Assembly: GCA_965225935.1 (NCBI GenBank)
Contig: CBDDCC010000024.1
Span: forward strand, 310,001 to 374,000
Length of the DNA stretch: 64,000 nt
From: CALJXB01 sp965225935
GTDB lineage: Bacteria > Pseudomonadota > Alphaproteobacteria > Kiloniellales > JAKSDN01
Direction of reading: 5' to 3'
Made by a program: the position numbers and the translations under genes. Shown piece by piece: positions 8,709-17,080 of this stretch. Within the stretch, counting starts at the first letter, position 1, and every line of letters starts with the position of its first letter. The notes under the pieces are model-generated. The model did not search any database. It was not told where the DNA came from and worked only from the letters and a program-made list of their open reading frames with translations.

Positions 8709-9455
8709 ATGAGCGGCTGGTCGGTCGATCTTGCGCTGGCGCCAGGCGAGGGCGGCGTGAAGCGCCTGGTTATTCCGGCGCCGCCGGCCACGGTCATTCC
8801 GGTCGCCGGAACCGCAGTGGTCGGCGCCGGTTTCCCGGTCCACCGCATCTACTGCGTCGGCCGCAACTACGCGGCCCATGCCATCGAGATGGGCCACGAC
8901 CCGGACCGCGAGCCGCCCTTCTTCTTCCAGAAGAACCCGGACACCCTGCTGCCCAGCGGCGCGGACTTCCCCTATCCCGACCGCTCCTCGGACGTGCACC
9001 ACGAGATCGAGCTGGTGGCCGCCCTGTCGAAAGGCGGCAAGGACATCCCGCTCGAGGAGGCGTTTTCCTGCGTCTATGGCTATGCCGTCGGCCTCGACAT
9101 GACCCGCCGGGACCTGCAGGGCGAGGCCAAGAAGCTCGGCCGGCCCTGGGACGTAGGCAAGGCCTTCGACCATTCGGCACCCTGTACCGAGATCCTGCCG
9201 GCCGAGGCCATCGGCCATCCCGAGCGCGGCGCCGTATGGCTGGACGTGAACGGCGAGCGGCGCCAGGAGGGCGACCTGGCACAGATGATCTGGAAAGTGC
9301 CCGAGATCGTCTCTTACCTCTCGGGCCTCTTCACGCTGGCGCCGGGAGATCTGATCTTCACCGGTACGCCCGCGGGCGTGGGCGCGGTTCAGCGCGGCGA
9401 CCGCCTGCACGGCGGCGTCGAGGGCGTCGCCGAGTTGACGACCAGAGTTGTCTAG
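8709..9455 (+). CDS. Second FAH-family hydrolase (single-domain)
   Basis: A 248-residue FAH-fold enzyme without the extra N-terminal domain of the paralogue at 2851. It starts its core with IYCVGRNYAAHA, carries HHEIELVAAL for metal binding, and ends with the FTGTPAGVGAV loop. Start: ATG at 8709 preceded by AGGCAGGG; a GTG at 8706 is an equal-frame alternative adding one residue. The family covers acylpyruvate hydrolases, oxaloacetate decarboxylases and maleylpyruvate isomerases/hydrolases. It overlaps nothing but sits only 14 bases from the convergent amidohydrolase at 9470. Substrate unknown. Confidence 0.85.
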   Translation: MSGWSVDLALAPGEGGVKRLVIPAPPATVIPVAGTAVVGAGFPVHRIYCVGRNYAAHAIEMGHDPDREPPFFFQKNPDTLLPSGADFPYPDRSSDVHHEIELVAALSKGGKDIPLEEAFSCVYGYAVGLDMTRRDLQGEAKKLGRPWDVGKAFDHSAPCTEILPAEAIGHPERGAVWLDVNGERRQEGDLAQMIWKVPEIVSYLSGLFTLAPGDLIFTGTPAGVGAVQRGDRLHGGVEGVAELTTRVV

Positions 9456-9469
9456 GAGGCTCGGACGGG

Positions 9470-10648
9470 TCAGGCGCCCTTCGATAGGCCTTCCACCAGG
9501 TGGGCCCAGTAGCTGGCGCCGAACACCGAGACCTCGTCGTTGAAGTCGTAGCGCGGCGTGTGGACGGGCGTGCCGCCGGTGGCGCCGGCCGCGCCGTTGC
9601 CCAGCAGGATATAGCAGCCCGGCTTCTTCTGCAGCATGAAGGCGAAGTCCTCGGAGCCCATGATCAGCTCCGCCTCGGGATTCACGTTCTCGGCCCCGAC
9701 CGTCTCGGCCGCGGCGGTGGCGGCGATCTCGCTCTCCTCCGGCGAGTTGACCACGGCGGGATAGCGCCGCTCGTAGTGCAGCTCCATGGTGGCCCCATGG
9801 GCCGAGGCGAGGCCGTCGCCGAGGCGTCGCAGGTCCTGCTCGATGCGGTCTTGAATCGCATTGCGGAAGCAGCGCACGGTGCCGCGAAGGACCGCCGAGT
9901 GGGGGATCACGTTCCAGGTTTCGCCGGCGTGGAACTGGGTGACGGTGACCGTCGCGGAGTCGACCGGGCTGGTGCGCCGGCTGACGATGGTCTGAATGGC
10001 CGTGACGATCTCGGCGGCGACGACGATCGGGTCGATGCCCTGATGGGGCAGGGCGGCGTGCGCGCCGGTGCCGGTCACGGTCATCTCGAAGATGTCGAAG
10101 GAGGCGAGCGCCGGTCCCGTGCGCAAGGCGATCTTGCCGCTGGCGAGACCCGGCCAGTTGTGCAGGCCGTAGATCGCCTCGACGGGGAAGAGGTCGAACA
10201 GGCCGTCGCGGACCATGGCGTCGGCGCCGCCCTCGTTTTCCTCGGCCGGCTGGAAGATGAAGGCCACCTTGCCGGCGAAGTCGCGGGTCTCGGCCAGGTA
10301 TCTGGCGGCGCCGAGCAGCATGGCCGTGTGTCCGTCGTGGCCGCAGGCGTGCATTTTGCCGTCGTGGGTCGAGCGGTGGTCGAAGTCGTTCTGCTCATGG
10401 ATCGGAAGGGCGTCCATGTCGGCCCTGAGACCGATGAAGCGGTCGCTCTCGCGCTTGCCGGCGAGCAGGCCGACCACGCCGGTGCCGCCCAGCCCCCGGT
10501 GCACCTCCAGGCCGAAGGCCTCCAGCTTGTCGGCGACGATCTGGGAGGTGCGCACCTCCTCGAAGGCGGTCTCGGGATGCTTGTGGATGTCGCGGCGCCA
10601 GCCGGTCATCTCGTCGTGGAAAGCGCCGATCCGTTCGATGATCGCCAT
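9470..10648 (-). CDS. M20D amidohydrolase (hippurate/IAA-amino acid hydrolase-like)
   Basis: A 392-residue metallopeptidase-fold enzyme that removes an acyl group from an N-acyl amino acid. Motifs: RADMDALP (residues 75-82), HACGHDGH (100-107), QPAEE (133-137), and GAHAALPHQGIDP in the lid domain; a GSEDFAFM motif is near the C-terminus. All are those of the M20D/HipO group. AAGGGAG is five bases before the ATG at 10648; the much longer open frame upstream is antisense shadow of the neighbouring genes. It is the only leftward gene among the surrounding catabolic genes, so it has its own promoter. Confidence 0.88.
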   Translation of the reverse strand: MAIIERIGAFHDEMTGWRRDIHKHPETAFEEVRTSQIVADKLEAFGLEVHRGLGGTGVVGLLAGKRESDRFIGLRADMDALPIHEQNDFDHRSTHDGKMHACGHDGHTAMLLGAARYLAETRDFAGKVAFIFQPAEENEGGADAMVRDGLFDLFPVEAIYGLHNWPGLASGKIALRTGPALASFDIFEMTVTGTGAHAALPHQGIDPIVVAAEIVTAIQTIVSRRTSPVDSATVTVTQFHAGETWNVIPHSAVLRGTVRCFRNAIQDRIEQDLRRLGDGLASAHGATMELHYERRYPAVVNSPEESEIAATAAAETVGAENVNPEAELIMGSEDFAFMLQKKPGCYILLGNGAAGATGGTPVHTPRYDFNDEVSVFGASYWAHLVEGLSKGA

Positions 10649-10831
10649 GAGGGCTCCCTTGCCAGGATTGGAATGCCGGGCCGCGGTTTCAGCGGCTCGG
10701 TGGCGTCGGACATGATGCCAGCTTCCCGGCCGCGTGAGTAGTCGTGATGGCGCGGCGCCGGAGCGCGATTGCCCGGCAGCGCCCCTCGATGCCAAGATCG
10801 TGGCCGGAAGAGCGGAAAGATCGGGGACGGG

Positions 10832-11743
10832 ATGAGCGACGGACCTCCACGCGACTTGATCGGCTACGGCGGCCAGCCGCCCTACGCCGGCTGGCCCAAC
10901 GACGCCCGCGTCGCCCTCAACTTCGTGGTCAACTACGAGGAGGGGGCCGAGTACAACGTCCTGAACGAGGACGGCCAGTCCGAGACCCTGCTGTCGGACG
11001 CGGGCACGGTCGCGCCGCGTCTGGGCACCCGCGACCTCAACGTCGAGTCCGGCTACGAGTACGGCAGCCGCAGCGGGCTCTGGCGCATCCTGGGGATCTT
11101 CGACGAGCGGCAGCTTCCCTTTACCGCCTATGCCGTGGGGCTGGCGCTGGAGCAGAACCCCGAGGCCGCCGCCGCCATCAAGGCCGCCGGCTGCGACGTG
11201 GTGAGCCATGCCTGGCGCTGGATCGACTATCACGGCATGGCCGAGGAGGAGGAGCGCGAGCACATCCGCCGCTCGGTCGAGACCATCGAACGTCTGACCG
11301 GCGCCCGGCCGGTCGGCTGGTACACCGGCCGGCCCAGCATCAACACCCGGCGCCTGGTGGTCGAGGAGGGCGGTTTCCTTTATGACTGCGACGCCTACAA
11401 CGACGACCTGCCCTACTGGACAGAGGTGGACGGCGAGCCTCATCTGATCATCTGCCACACCCACGACAACAACGACAGCCGCTTCGCCCGGCCGCCTTAC
11501 TTCACCCTGGGCGAGGACTTCTTCACCTACATCAAGGACGCCTTCGACTGGCTCTACACCGAGGGTGCCGAGGTGCCCAAGATGATGACCGTTGCGCTCC
11601 ACTGCCGGATCGTCGGCCGCCCCGGGCGCATCGGTGCCCTGGCGCGCTTCCTCGACTACGTGGAGCGCCTGGACGACGTCTGGATCTGCCAGCGCGGCGA
11701 GATCGCCCGGCACTGGATCGCCAATCATCCCTACCAGGGCTGA
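10832..11743 (+). CDS. PuuE-type allantoinase / polysaccharide-deacetylase-fold hydrolase
   Basis: A 303-residue NodB-homology protein that closely follows the layout of PuuE allantoinases: N-terminal DLIGYGGQPP, RVALNFVVNYEEG, SGYEYGSRSGLWRIL, VVSHAWRWIDYH, TGRPSINTRRL and FLYDCDAYNDDLPYW. PuuE opens the hydantoin ring of allantoin to allantoate without a classical metal requirement. The ATG at 10832 gives the PuuE-like length; the ribosome site (GGGGACGGG) is weak. The next gene is an M20 hydrolase of the allantoate amidohydrolase family, which makes a two-step ring opening and decarbamoylation route plausible. No urate oxidase or transthyretin-like gene is in view, so a related hydantoin could be the true substrate. 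Confidence 0.75.
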   Translation: MSDGPPRDLIGYGGQPPYAGWPNDARVALNFVVNYEEGAEYNVLNEDGQSETLLSDAGTVAPRLGTRDLNVESGYEYGSRSGLWRILGIFDERQLPFTAYAVGLALEQNPEAAAAIKAAGCDVVSHAWRWIDYHGMAEEEEREHIRRSVETIERLTGARPVGWYTGRPSINTRRLVVEEGGFLYDCDAYNDDLPYWTEVDGEPHLIICHTHDNNDSRFARPPYFTLGEDFFTYIKDAFDWLYTEGAEVPKMMTVALHCRIVGRPGRIGALARFLDYVERLDDVWICQRGEIARHWIANHPYQG

Positions 11744-11840
11744 GCCGGAGCGGGGCGCGTCAGGAATTTCCAGGTGGCCGCGGCCGCGGCGAGGCCTTAA
11801 CCTGCCCTGGTCAACGCGCAAAGTCAGGGGAGGGGTCACG

Positions 11841-13091
11841 GTGGCGGCAGACGATCTTGGAGCGGTCCGCATCGACGGCGAGCGCCTTTGTGGGCGCCTC
11901 ATGGACATGGCGCGACACGGCGCGACGGCCAAGGGCGGCGTCTGCCGGCTGACCGGCAGCGACGAGGACAAGGCCGGGCGCGACCTCTTCGTCGAGTGGT
12001 GCGAGGCGGCCGGCTGCGCGGTCGCCGTCGACCGCATCGGCAACATCTTCGCCCGCCGACCGGGCCGCCGCGGCAGCGACGGCGCCGCGGTGCTGGCCGG
12101 AAGCCATCTCGACAGCCAGCCGACCGGCGGCCGCTTCGACGGCGTCTACGGCGTGCTGGCCGCCCTCGAGGTGGTGGAGACCCTGAACGACCGGGGCATC
12201 GAGACCGACGCGCCGGTCGAGATCGCCGCCTGGACCAACGAGGAGGGCGCCCGCTTCGCGCCGGCCATGCTGGGCTCCGGCGTCTTCGCAGGCGTCTTCG
12301 ACCTGGAGGAGACCCTGGCGATCCGCGACAAGGAGGGCAAGACGCTGGGCGAGGAACTGGCGCGCATCGGCTATGCCGGCGAGGCGGCGCCCGGCGGGCG
12401 CGCTATCAAGGCCGCCTTCGAGGTCCACATCGAGCAGGGGCCGATCCTGGAGGCCGAAGAGAAGACCATCGGCGTGGTGCGGGGCGTCCAGGGCATGCGC
12501 TGGTACGACCTGGTGATCGAGGGCCAGGAATCCCACGCCGGCCCTACCCCCATGGAGCGCCGGCGCGACCCCTTCCAGGGCCTTGTGCGTATCCTGCCCG
12601 AGATCCACGAGCTGGCGCTCGCCAACGCGCCCTGGGGGCGGGCCACCTTCGGCGACATCAAGGCCGAGCCGGGCTCCCGCAACACGGTGCCGGGCCGCCT
12701 CACCACGGCGGTCGACCTGCGCCATCCCGACCAGTCGGTGCTGGACGCCATGGACCGGGGCTTCCGGGACGCGGTCGCGCGCCACTGCGCCGAGCTGAAC
12801 CTCAACGGCCGGGTGGACCTGATCTGGGACTCGCCCGCCGTCGAGTTCGACGCCGCTTGCGTCGCGGCGGTGCGCGCCGGAGTCGAGGCGACCGGCTATC
12901 CTGCCATGGACATCGTGAGCGGCGCCGGCCACGACTCCGTCTATCTGGCCCGGGTCGCGCCGGTCGGCATGATCTTCGTGCCTTGCGAGGGCGGCCTCAG
13001 CCACAACGAGGCGGAGAACGCGACCCCCGAAGACGTCGCCGCGGGCTGCGACGTTCTGCTCCACGCCGTTCTCAGCCAGGCCGGCGCCTGA
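11841..13091 (+). CDS. M20 Zn-dependent hydrolase, allantoate / N-carbamoyl amino acid amidohydrolase-like (second paralogue)
   Basis: A 416-residue metallohydrolase paralogous to that at 570. Metal-site motifs are GSHLDSQ (His89, Asp91), Asp100, and WTNEEG (Glu134-Glu135), followed by HIEQGPILE, ESHAGPTPM and, near the C-terminus, GAGHDS. The GTG at 11841 is preceded by GGGGAGGGG, which decides the start over upstream in-frame codons. It follows the PuuE-like gene by 97 bases in the same direction, a gene order that fits consecutive steps of ureide degradation. Product range in the family: allantoate, N-carbamoyl-L-amino acids, beta-ureidopropionate. Confidence 0.85.
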   Translation: MAADDLGAVRIDGERLCGRLMDMARHGATAKGGVCRLTGSDEDKAGRDLFVEWCEAAGCAVAVDRIGNIFARRPGRRGSDGAAVLAGSHLDSQPTGGRFDGVYGVLAALEVVETLNDRGIETDAPVEIAAWTNEEGARFAPAMLGSGVFAGVFDLEETLAIRDKEGKTLGEELARIGYAGEAAPGGRAIKAAFEVHIEQGPILEAEEKTIGVVRGVQGMRWYDLVIEGQESHAGPTPMERRRDPFQGLVRILPEIHELALANAPWGRATFGDIKAEPGSRNTVPGRLTTAVDLRHPDQSVLDAMDRGFRDAVARHCAELNLNGRVDLIWDSPAVEFDAACVAAVRAGVEATGYPAMDIVSGAGHDSVYLARVAPVGMIFVPCEGGLSHNEAENATPEDVAAGCDVLLHAVLSQAGA

Positions 13092-13125
13092 GGCATTGTC
13101 TAGAGGCGCTGAAGCGGGCACGGCA

Positions 13126-13300
13126 CCAGCGAGCCGACTATGTCGTGCGCTGAGTTCCCGGGGCTCGCTGGCAAGCGCGAACGCGCGCCCGCAGCGTAAG
13201 CGAGGAGAGCCAAGCGGCCCCAAACGGTCTGCGGTCCGCGCCCGGCGCCATGATCGGGATTTGGTGCGGGGACATGAGGCGAGCCCTATGGGCTCGCCGG
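13126..13300. repeat. Hairpin-bounded dispersed repeat, copy A
   Basis: Non-coding repeat shared with 56035-56213. It opens with a hairpin (CCAGCGAGCC at 13126-13135 pairing with 13162-13171), continues with a core of about 100 bases that is nearly identical in the two copies (from 13161 against 56071), and closes with a second hairpin (GGCGAGCCC-TAT-GGGCTCGCC, 13278-13298). The loop of the first hairpin differs completely between copies while its arms are kept, which suggests the structure is under selection or defines the element. It fills the gap between the M20 hydrolase and the amidinotransferase-fold gene. Confidence 0.8.
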
Positions 13301-13323
13301 TATGAAACGAGAGGACAGCGAAC

Positions 13324-14241
13324 ATGGGAATCGAGCTGACCGTGCGCCGCCAGGAGGGCGGAACGCCGCTCGCCGACGGCTGGGGCGCCAATTGCGAGTA
13401 CGGGGTGCTCCGGGACGTGCTGCTGGGCCCGCCCGAGACCTTCCGGGCGATCGACAACGCCCAGTTCAGCTCGGTGGTGCGCGACAGCGAGCGCAAGGGC
13501 AGGTCCCTCGACAGCCAACTCGCCATGCGCCAACACCGGGAGATGGTGGCGGCCTACGAGGACGCCGGCGTGACGGTCCACTTCCTGCCCCAGGACGAGG
13601 CGACCGGCTATCAGGTCTATAGCCGGGATTCGAGCTTCATGACGCCCTACGGCGCCGTGGTCTGCCAGCTCGCCAACCCACGCCGGCGCGGCGAGTACGC
13701 CTCGGTGCTGAAGTTCTATCTGGAGGCCGGAATCCCGGTCTACGACCTCGTCAGCGCCGGCAACTTCGAGGGCGGCGACTTCAACATGATCCGGCCGGAC
13801 TGCGTCCTGATCGGCTACACCGATCTCAGGAGCGAGGGCGCGGCGGCGCGCCAGGTCGGCGGTTGGATGGAGCGCGAGGGCTGGGAGGTCAAGTACGCGC
13901 CCATCGACCCCTTCTACGTCCACATCGACCTGATGGTCTGCATGCTGGCGGAGAAGCTGGCGGCGGTCTGCCTGGAGACCACCGAGCCCGGCATCGTCGA
14001 CTGGCTGAAGGCGAAGGGCATCGAGATCGTGCCGGTCAGCTTCCAGGACACCATGGCGCTCGGCTGCAACGTGGTGTCGCTGGGCAACGACCGGGTGCTC
14101 GCCCCGGCCCACAGCAAAGACCTGGCCGCGCGCCTGCGGGCGCTCGGCTTCACGGTCTACGACCCCGACGTCAGCATGTTCACCGAGCGCGGCGGCGGCG
14201 TCCACTGCATGGCTCAGCCGCTCAGGCGCGATCCGGGCTGA
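13324..14241 (+). CDS. Amidinotransferase-fold guanidine-modifying enzyme (DDAH/ADI-like)
   Basis: A 305-residue pentein-fold protein resembling dimethylarginine dimethylaminohydrolase, arginine deiminase and amidinotransferases. Catalytic features are present: RDSSF (101-105), EGGDF (Glu149, Asp152), H-I-D (His200, Asp202) and the nucleophile in GGGVHCM (Cys295). The enzyme should attack the C-N bond of a guanidine, amidine or ureido group through a Cys adduct. Start at ATG 13324, with GAGAGGACAG upstream. It lies between the M20 hydrolase and a PotD-type importer, so its substrate may be the compound handled by one of them. Exact reaction not decidable from sequence. Confidence 0.8.
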   Translation: MGIELTVRRQEGGTPLADGWGANCEYGVLRDVLLGPPETFRAIDNAQFSSVVRDSERKGRSLDSQLAMRQHREMVAAYEDAGVTVHFLPQDEATGYQVYSRDSSFMTPYGAVVCQLANPRRRGEYASVLKFYLEAGIPVYDLVSAGNFEGGDFNMIRPDCVLIGYTDLRSEGAAARQVGGWMEREGWEVKYAPIDPFYVHIDLMVCMLAEKLAAVCLETTEPGIVDWLKAKGIEIVPVSFQDTMALGCNVVSLGNDRVLAPAHSKDLAARLRALGFTVYDPDVSMFTERGGGVHCMAQPLRRDPG

Positions 14242-14278
14242 GCCCGGACGGAGCGGACCGGCCCCCGCGGGGGACCGC

Positions 14279-14893
14279 TCAGCTGCGGATGGCCTCGGCG
14301 AGGGGGCGGTTCTGGCGGGCGATGGCGTCCTTGAGGGCCGCCAGGCTCATCGCCTCGTCCTTCACGTAGATGATGAACATCATGTTGGTGTTGTTGAACA
14401 GCATCTCGCCGACGGCGCGCGCGTCGACCTCCCCGCGCACCTTGCCGTCCCGCTGCAGGCGCTCGATCAGGGCGCAGACCTGGGCGGCCAGGCGCTCGTC
14501 CAGGTCCTGGTAGGCCCGGCCGAAGGGGGATTCCGGCTGGCGGGTGGAGATCGCCATGGCGTTGCGCCACATGTCCTTGTCGAGATAGACCAGCGAGTGG
14601 TCCAGATAGATGGCGAGCAGGGCGTTGATTGCCTTCTCCACCCCTCGGGGCGGGGCCGCCAGCAGCTTTTCGCCGGCGTTCAGCACCTCGTTCACCTCCA
14701 TCGACACGATGGCGACCAAGAGATCCCCCTTGTTCTGATAGTAGTTGTAGACGGTGCCGATGGAGACCTCGGCCAGCTCGGCGATGGTCTCGATCTTGGT
14801 CCGGTCGTAGCCCTCGTCGCGGAACAGCTGCGCCGCGGCCCAGAGGATGCGGCGGTCGCGGTCTGCCTTCTGTTTGGCGCGCAGTCCAGACAC
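14279..14893 (-). CDS. TetR/AcrR-family regulator
   Basis: A repressor of about 204 residues. The N-terminal helix-turn-helix runs from RRILWAAAQLFRDEGYDRTKIETIAELAEVSIGTVYNYY, the diagnostic TetR motif; the remaining helices form a ligand pocket with no recognisable family. The open frame extends to an ATG at 14941, but that ATG lies inside a long palindrome; the GTG at 14893 has GGAGG about eight bases upstream and is preferred. Divergent from the PotDBCA-like operon starting at 15061, with the palindrome between them, so it most likely represses both itself and that operon. A GC-rich dyad at about 14258-14280 may serve as a shared terminator with the convergent gene. Confidence 0.85.
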   Translation of the reverse strand: MSGLRAKQKADRDRRILWAAAQLFRDEGYDRTKIETIAELAEVSIGTVYNYYQNKGDLLVAIVSMEVNEVLNAGEKLLAAPPRGVEKAINALLAIYLDHSLVYLDKDMWRNAMAISTRQPESPFGRAYQDLDERLAAQVCALIERLQRDGKVRGEVDARAVGEMLFNNTNMMFIIYVKDEAMSLAALKDAIARQNRPLAEAIRS

Positions 14894-14911
14894 GGGGGAA
14901 GCCTCCAGGAG

Positions 14912-14950
14912 AAAAATGAATTGACTCAAGTTTTGATGCAATTCATTTTT
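14912..14950. promoter_or_regulatory. 39-bp TetR operator dyad
   Basis: A near-perfect palindrome centred at 14931: 12-base arms AAAAATGAATTG (14912-14923) and CAATTCATTTTT (14939-14950), plus inner arms TCAA/TTGA (14926-14929 and 14933-14936). It also contains TTGACT at 14921 and TTGCAT on the other strand, each about 17 bases from a CATTTT, so the two divergent promoters appear to be built into the operator. Position between the TetR gene and the importer operon supports dual repression. Confidence 0.75.
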
Positions 14951-15060
14951 TCACGCGCGACCCCCGCAAAGCCATGCATCTGCCCGCCAGCGATGGGGTA
15001 TACGGGAGGTCGGGACAAGACATCGACACCAAGAGATAAACACTAGGGAGGCGAGAAGTG

Positions 15061-16155
15061 ATGTACGAAGGTCTACGCAGAACCGGTCTCACCCGCCGCA
15101 CGGCGCTGGCGGCCTGCGGCGCGCTTGCCTTTGCGGCCGCCGGCTTCGGGGCGGCGCCCGCCGGCGCGGCCGAGGAGTTGAACGCCCTGGTCTGGTGCGA
15201 CCACACCGACCCAGCGCTGATCCAGCCCTTCGAGGAGAAGCACGGCGTCACCGTGAACCTGAAGGAGTACGAGGGAACCGGCACGGCGCTCGCCATCGTC
15301 GAGCAGTCCCAGCCCGGCGACTGGGACGTCTTCGTGGTCGACGGCGTAGACGTGCCGCGGGTGGCCGAGGCCGGCCTGCTGGCCGAGCTGCCGGCCGATC
15401 AGCTGCCCCTCGACGACGTCTTCGAGGCCGTCCAGATGCGCGACGTCACCTTCCGCGACGGCAAGATGTACGCCATCATGGAGAAGTTCGGCTACAACGT
15501 GGTCAGCTACAACAAGGCCAAGGTCGATCCGGCGGACATGCGCGATCTCAACACCCTCTGGTCCGACAAGTACAAGGGCCGGATCGCGGTCTACGACTAC
15601 TACATTCCGCTCATGGACCTGGTGGCCCTCAAGCTCGGCATGAAGCCCTCCGACATCAACGCAGGCAACCTGGACCAGATCCGCGACGCCCTGTTCCAGC
15701 TGAAGGACAACTCGGTCATGGTCGGCGAGGTGATCTCCTCGACCACGGCGCTGGCGACGGGCGAGGCCGACATCCTGATCGGCGGCGGCGAGTGGGCCGT
15801 GGCCGTGCTGCAGGCCGATAACCCGGACCTCGACTGGGTGCTGCCGGACCAGGGCGGCATCCTCTGGTCCCAGTCGCTCGCCATCTTCAAGGACTCCAAG
15901 AAGAAGGACCTGGCGCTGGAGTTCGTGAAGTACATCATGAGCCCCGAGGGTCAGGCGCGGCTCGCCACCTCCTCCTGCTTCTGGGGCATGCCGGCGAACC
16001 GCAAGGCCGGCGACGTGCTGAGCGACGCGCAGAAGCGCGGGCTGCGCTGGGACGAGCAGGACGCCTTCCTCGCCAAGTCCCACCGCTACTTCATTCCCGA
16101 TGCCGAGCTCGACACCAAGATGCTCGACGTCTGGACCGAGTTCCTGCAGCACTGA
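15061..16155 (+). CDS. PotD-like ABC transporter substrate-binding protein
   Basis: A 364-residue periplasmic binding protein of the spermidine/putrescine (PotD/PotF, family 1) type. The N-terminus has a twin-arginine-like RR followed by an alanine-rich hydrophobic stretch ending AAPAGAAEE near residue 38. Mature-part landmarks: DWDVFVVDG, YNVVSYNK, TLWSDKYKGRIAVYDYY and FVKYIMSPEGQARLA. The ATG at 15061 has GGGAGG nine bases upstream; a GTG one codon earlier is possible. First gene of a four-gene importer (to 18954) controlled by the adjacent TetR dyad. The ligand could be a polyamine, opine, or another cationic or amide compound. Confidence 0.85.
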   Translation: MYEGLRRTGLTRRTALAACGALAFAAAGFGAAPAGAAEELNALVWCDHTDPALIQPFEEKHGVTVNLKEYEGTGTALAIVEQSQPGDWDVFVVDGVDVPRVAEAGLLAELPADQLPLDDVFEAVQMRDVTFRDGKMYAIMEKFGYNVVSYNKAKVDPADMRDLNTLWSDKYKGRIAVYDYYIPLMDLVALKLGMKPSDINAGNLDQIRDALFQLKDNSVMVGEVISSTTALATGEADILIGGGEWAVAVLQADNPDLDWVLPDQGGILWSQSLAIFKDSKKKDLALEFVKYIMSPEGQARLATSSCFWGMPANRKAGDVLSDAQKRGLRWDEQDAFLAKSHRYFIPDAELDTKMLDVWTEFLQH

Positions 16156-16199
16156 TGGCTCCGAACGTTGCCGCGCACCTGTCCGCGCGGCGGGCCTGA

Positions 16200-17078
16200 A
16201 TGGCACGAGCCGCCAATGATGGAACCCCCGGGTCCGGCCGCCGGGCCCTGAAGGCCTGGGGGTTCCTGCTGCCGGCGGTCCTCTGGACCGTCGCCTTCTT
16301 CGCCCTGCCGCTCGTGATCATGGTGCTCTACAGCCTGTGGCAGCGGCGCGGCATGGCGCTGGTGCAGGACTTCACCGCCGCCAACTACCAGGCCTTCTTC
16401 GCCAAGTCCTACTTCTTCGATTCCCTCGTCAACTCGGTCGAGGTGACGCTGATCGTCACTCTGACGAGCGTGCTGCTCGCCTATCCGCTCGCCTACATCC
16501 TGGCCGAGAAGGTGCCGCCGCGCTGGCAGAGGATCGCCCTGCTGCTCGCCATCCTGCCGTTCTGGACCTCCTACGTGGTGCGCTCCTACAGCTGGCTGCT
16601 GGTGCTCTCGGAAGGCGGCATCATCTCCAACTGGCTGCTCGACATGGGGCTGACGGCAGAGCCCGTCTCCTTCGCCAACACCCGGGGCGCCACGGTGGTG
16701 GGCTTCGTCCACTTCTTCGTCATGCTGCTGACGCTCACCATCTTCGCCAACCTGGTGCAGCTGCCGAAGAGCTACCGCAAGGCCGCCGCCGACCTGGGCG
16801 CCGGGCCGGTGCGCAGCTTCCTCTACGTCATCCTGCCCCTCACCCTGCCGGGCATCATGGTGGGCGCATTTCTCACCTTCGTGCTCTGCATCGGCGACTA
16901 CATCACGCCGCAGATCCTGGGCGGCAACCGGGAGCTGCTGCTGCCCCAGACCCTCATGCTGCAGATCTCCCGGCGCTCGGACTTCCCCATGGCCTCGGCG
17001 CTCGCCATGGTGCTCATGCTGGTGGTGAGCCTGGTCTACCTCGCCTGCGCCCGCTGGCTGAAGCTGGAGCGGCTCTAG
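16200..17078 (+). CDS. PotB-like ABC transporter permease
   Basis: A 292-residue inner-membrane permease with six to seven hydrophobic segments and an EAA loop (YRKAAADLGAGPVRSFLYVILPLTLPGI). The N-terminal 20 residues are polar and cytoplasmic. It matches PotB/PotH-type permeases in length and order within the operon. The gap of 44 bases after the binding-protein gene contains no clear terminator; the ribosome site is poor, suggesting lower synthesis than the binding protein. Confidence 0.88.
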   Translation: MARAANDGTPGSGRRALKAWGFLLPAVLWTVAFFALPLVIMVLYSLWQRRGMALVQDFTAANYQAFFAKSYFFDSLVNSVEVTLIVTLTSVLLAYPLAYILAEKVPPRWQRIALLLAILPFWTSYVVRSYSWLLVLSEGGIISNWLLDMGLTAEPVSFANTRGATVVGFVHFFVMLLTLTIFANLVQLPKSYRKAAADLGAGPVRSFLYVILPLTLPGIMVGAFLTFVLCIGDYITPQILGGNRELLLPQTLMLQISRRSDFPMASALAMVLMLVVSLVYLACARWLKLERL

Positions 17079-17080
17079 CC

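Noticed and set aside
13138..14205. Open frame reading through repeat copy A and antisense to the amidinotransferase-fold gene
   Set aside because: The shared part with the frame at 55550-56203 comes from the dispersed repeat, not from a protein family.
15001..15057. Riboswitch-like leader before the PotD-type operon
   Set aside because: The spacer is short and dominated by the TetR dyad; no conserved riboswitch core seen.
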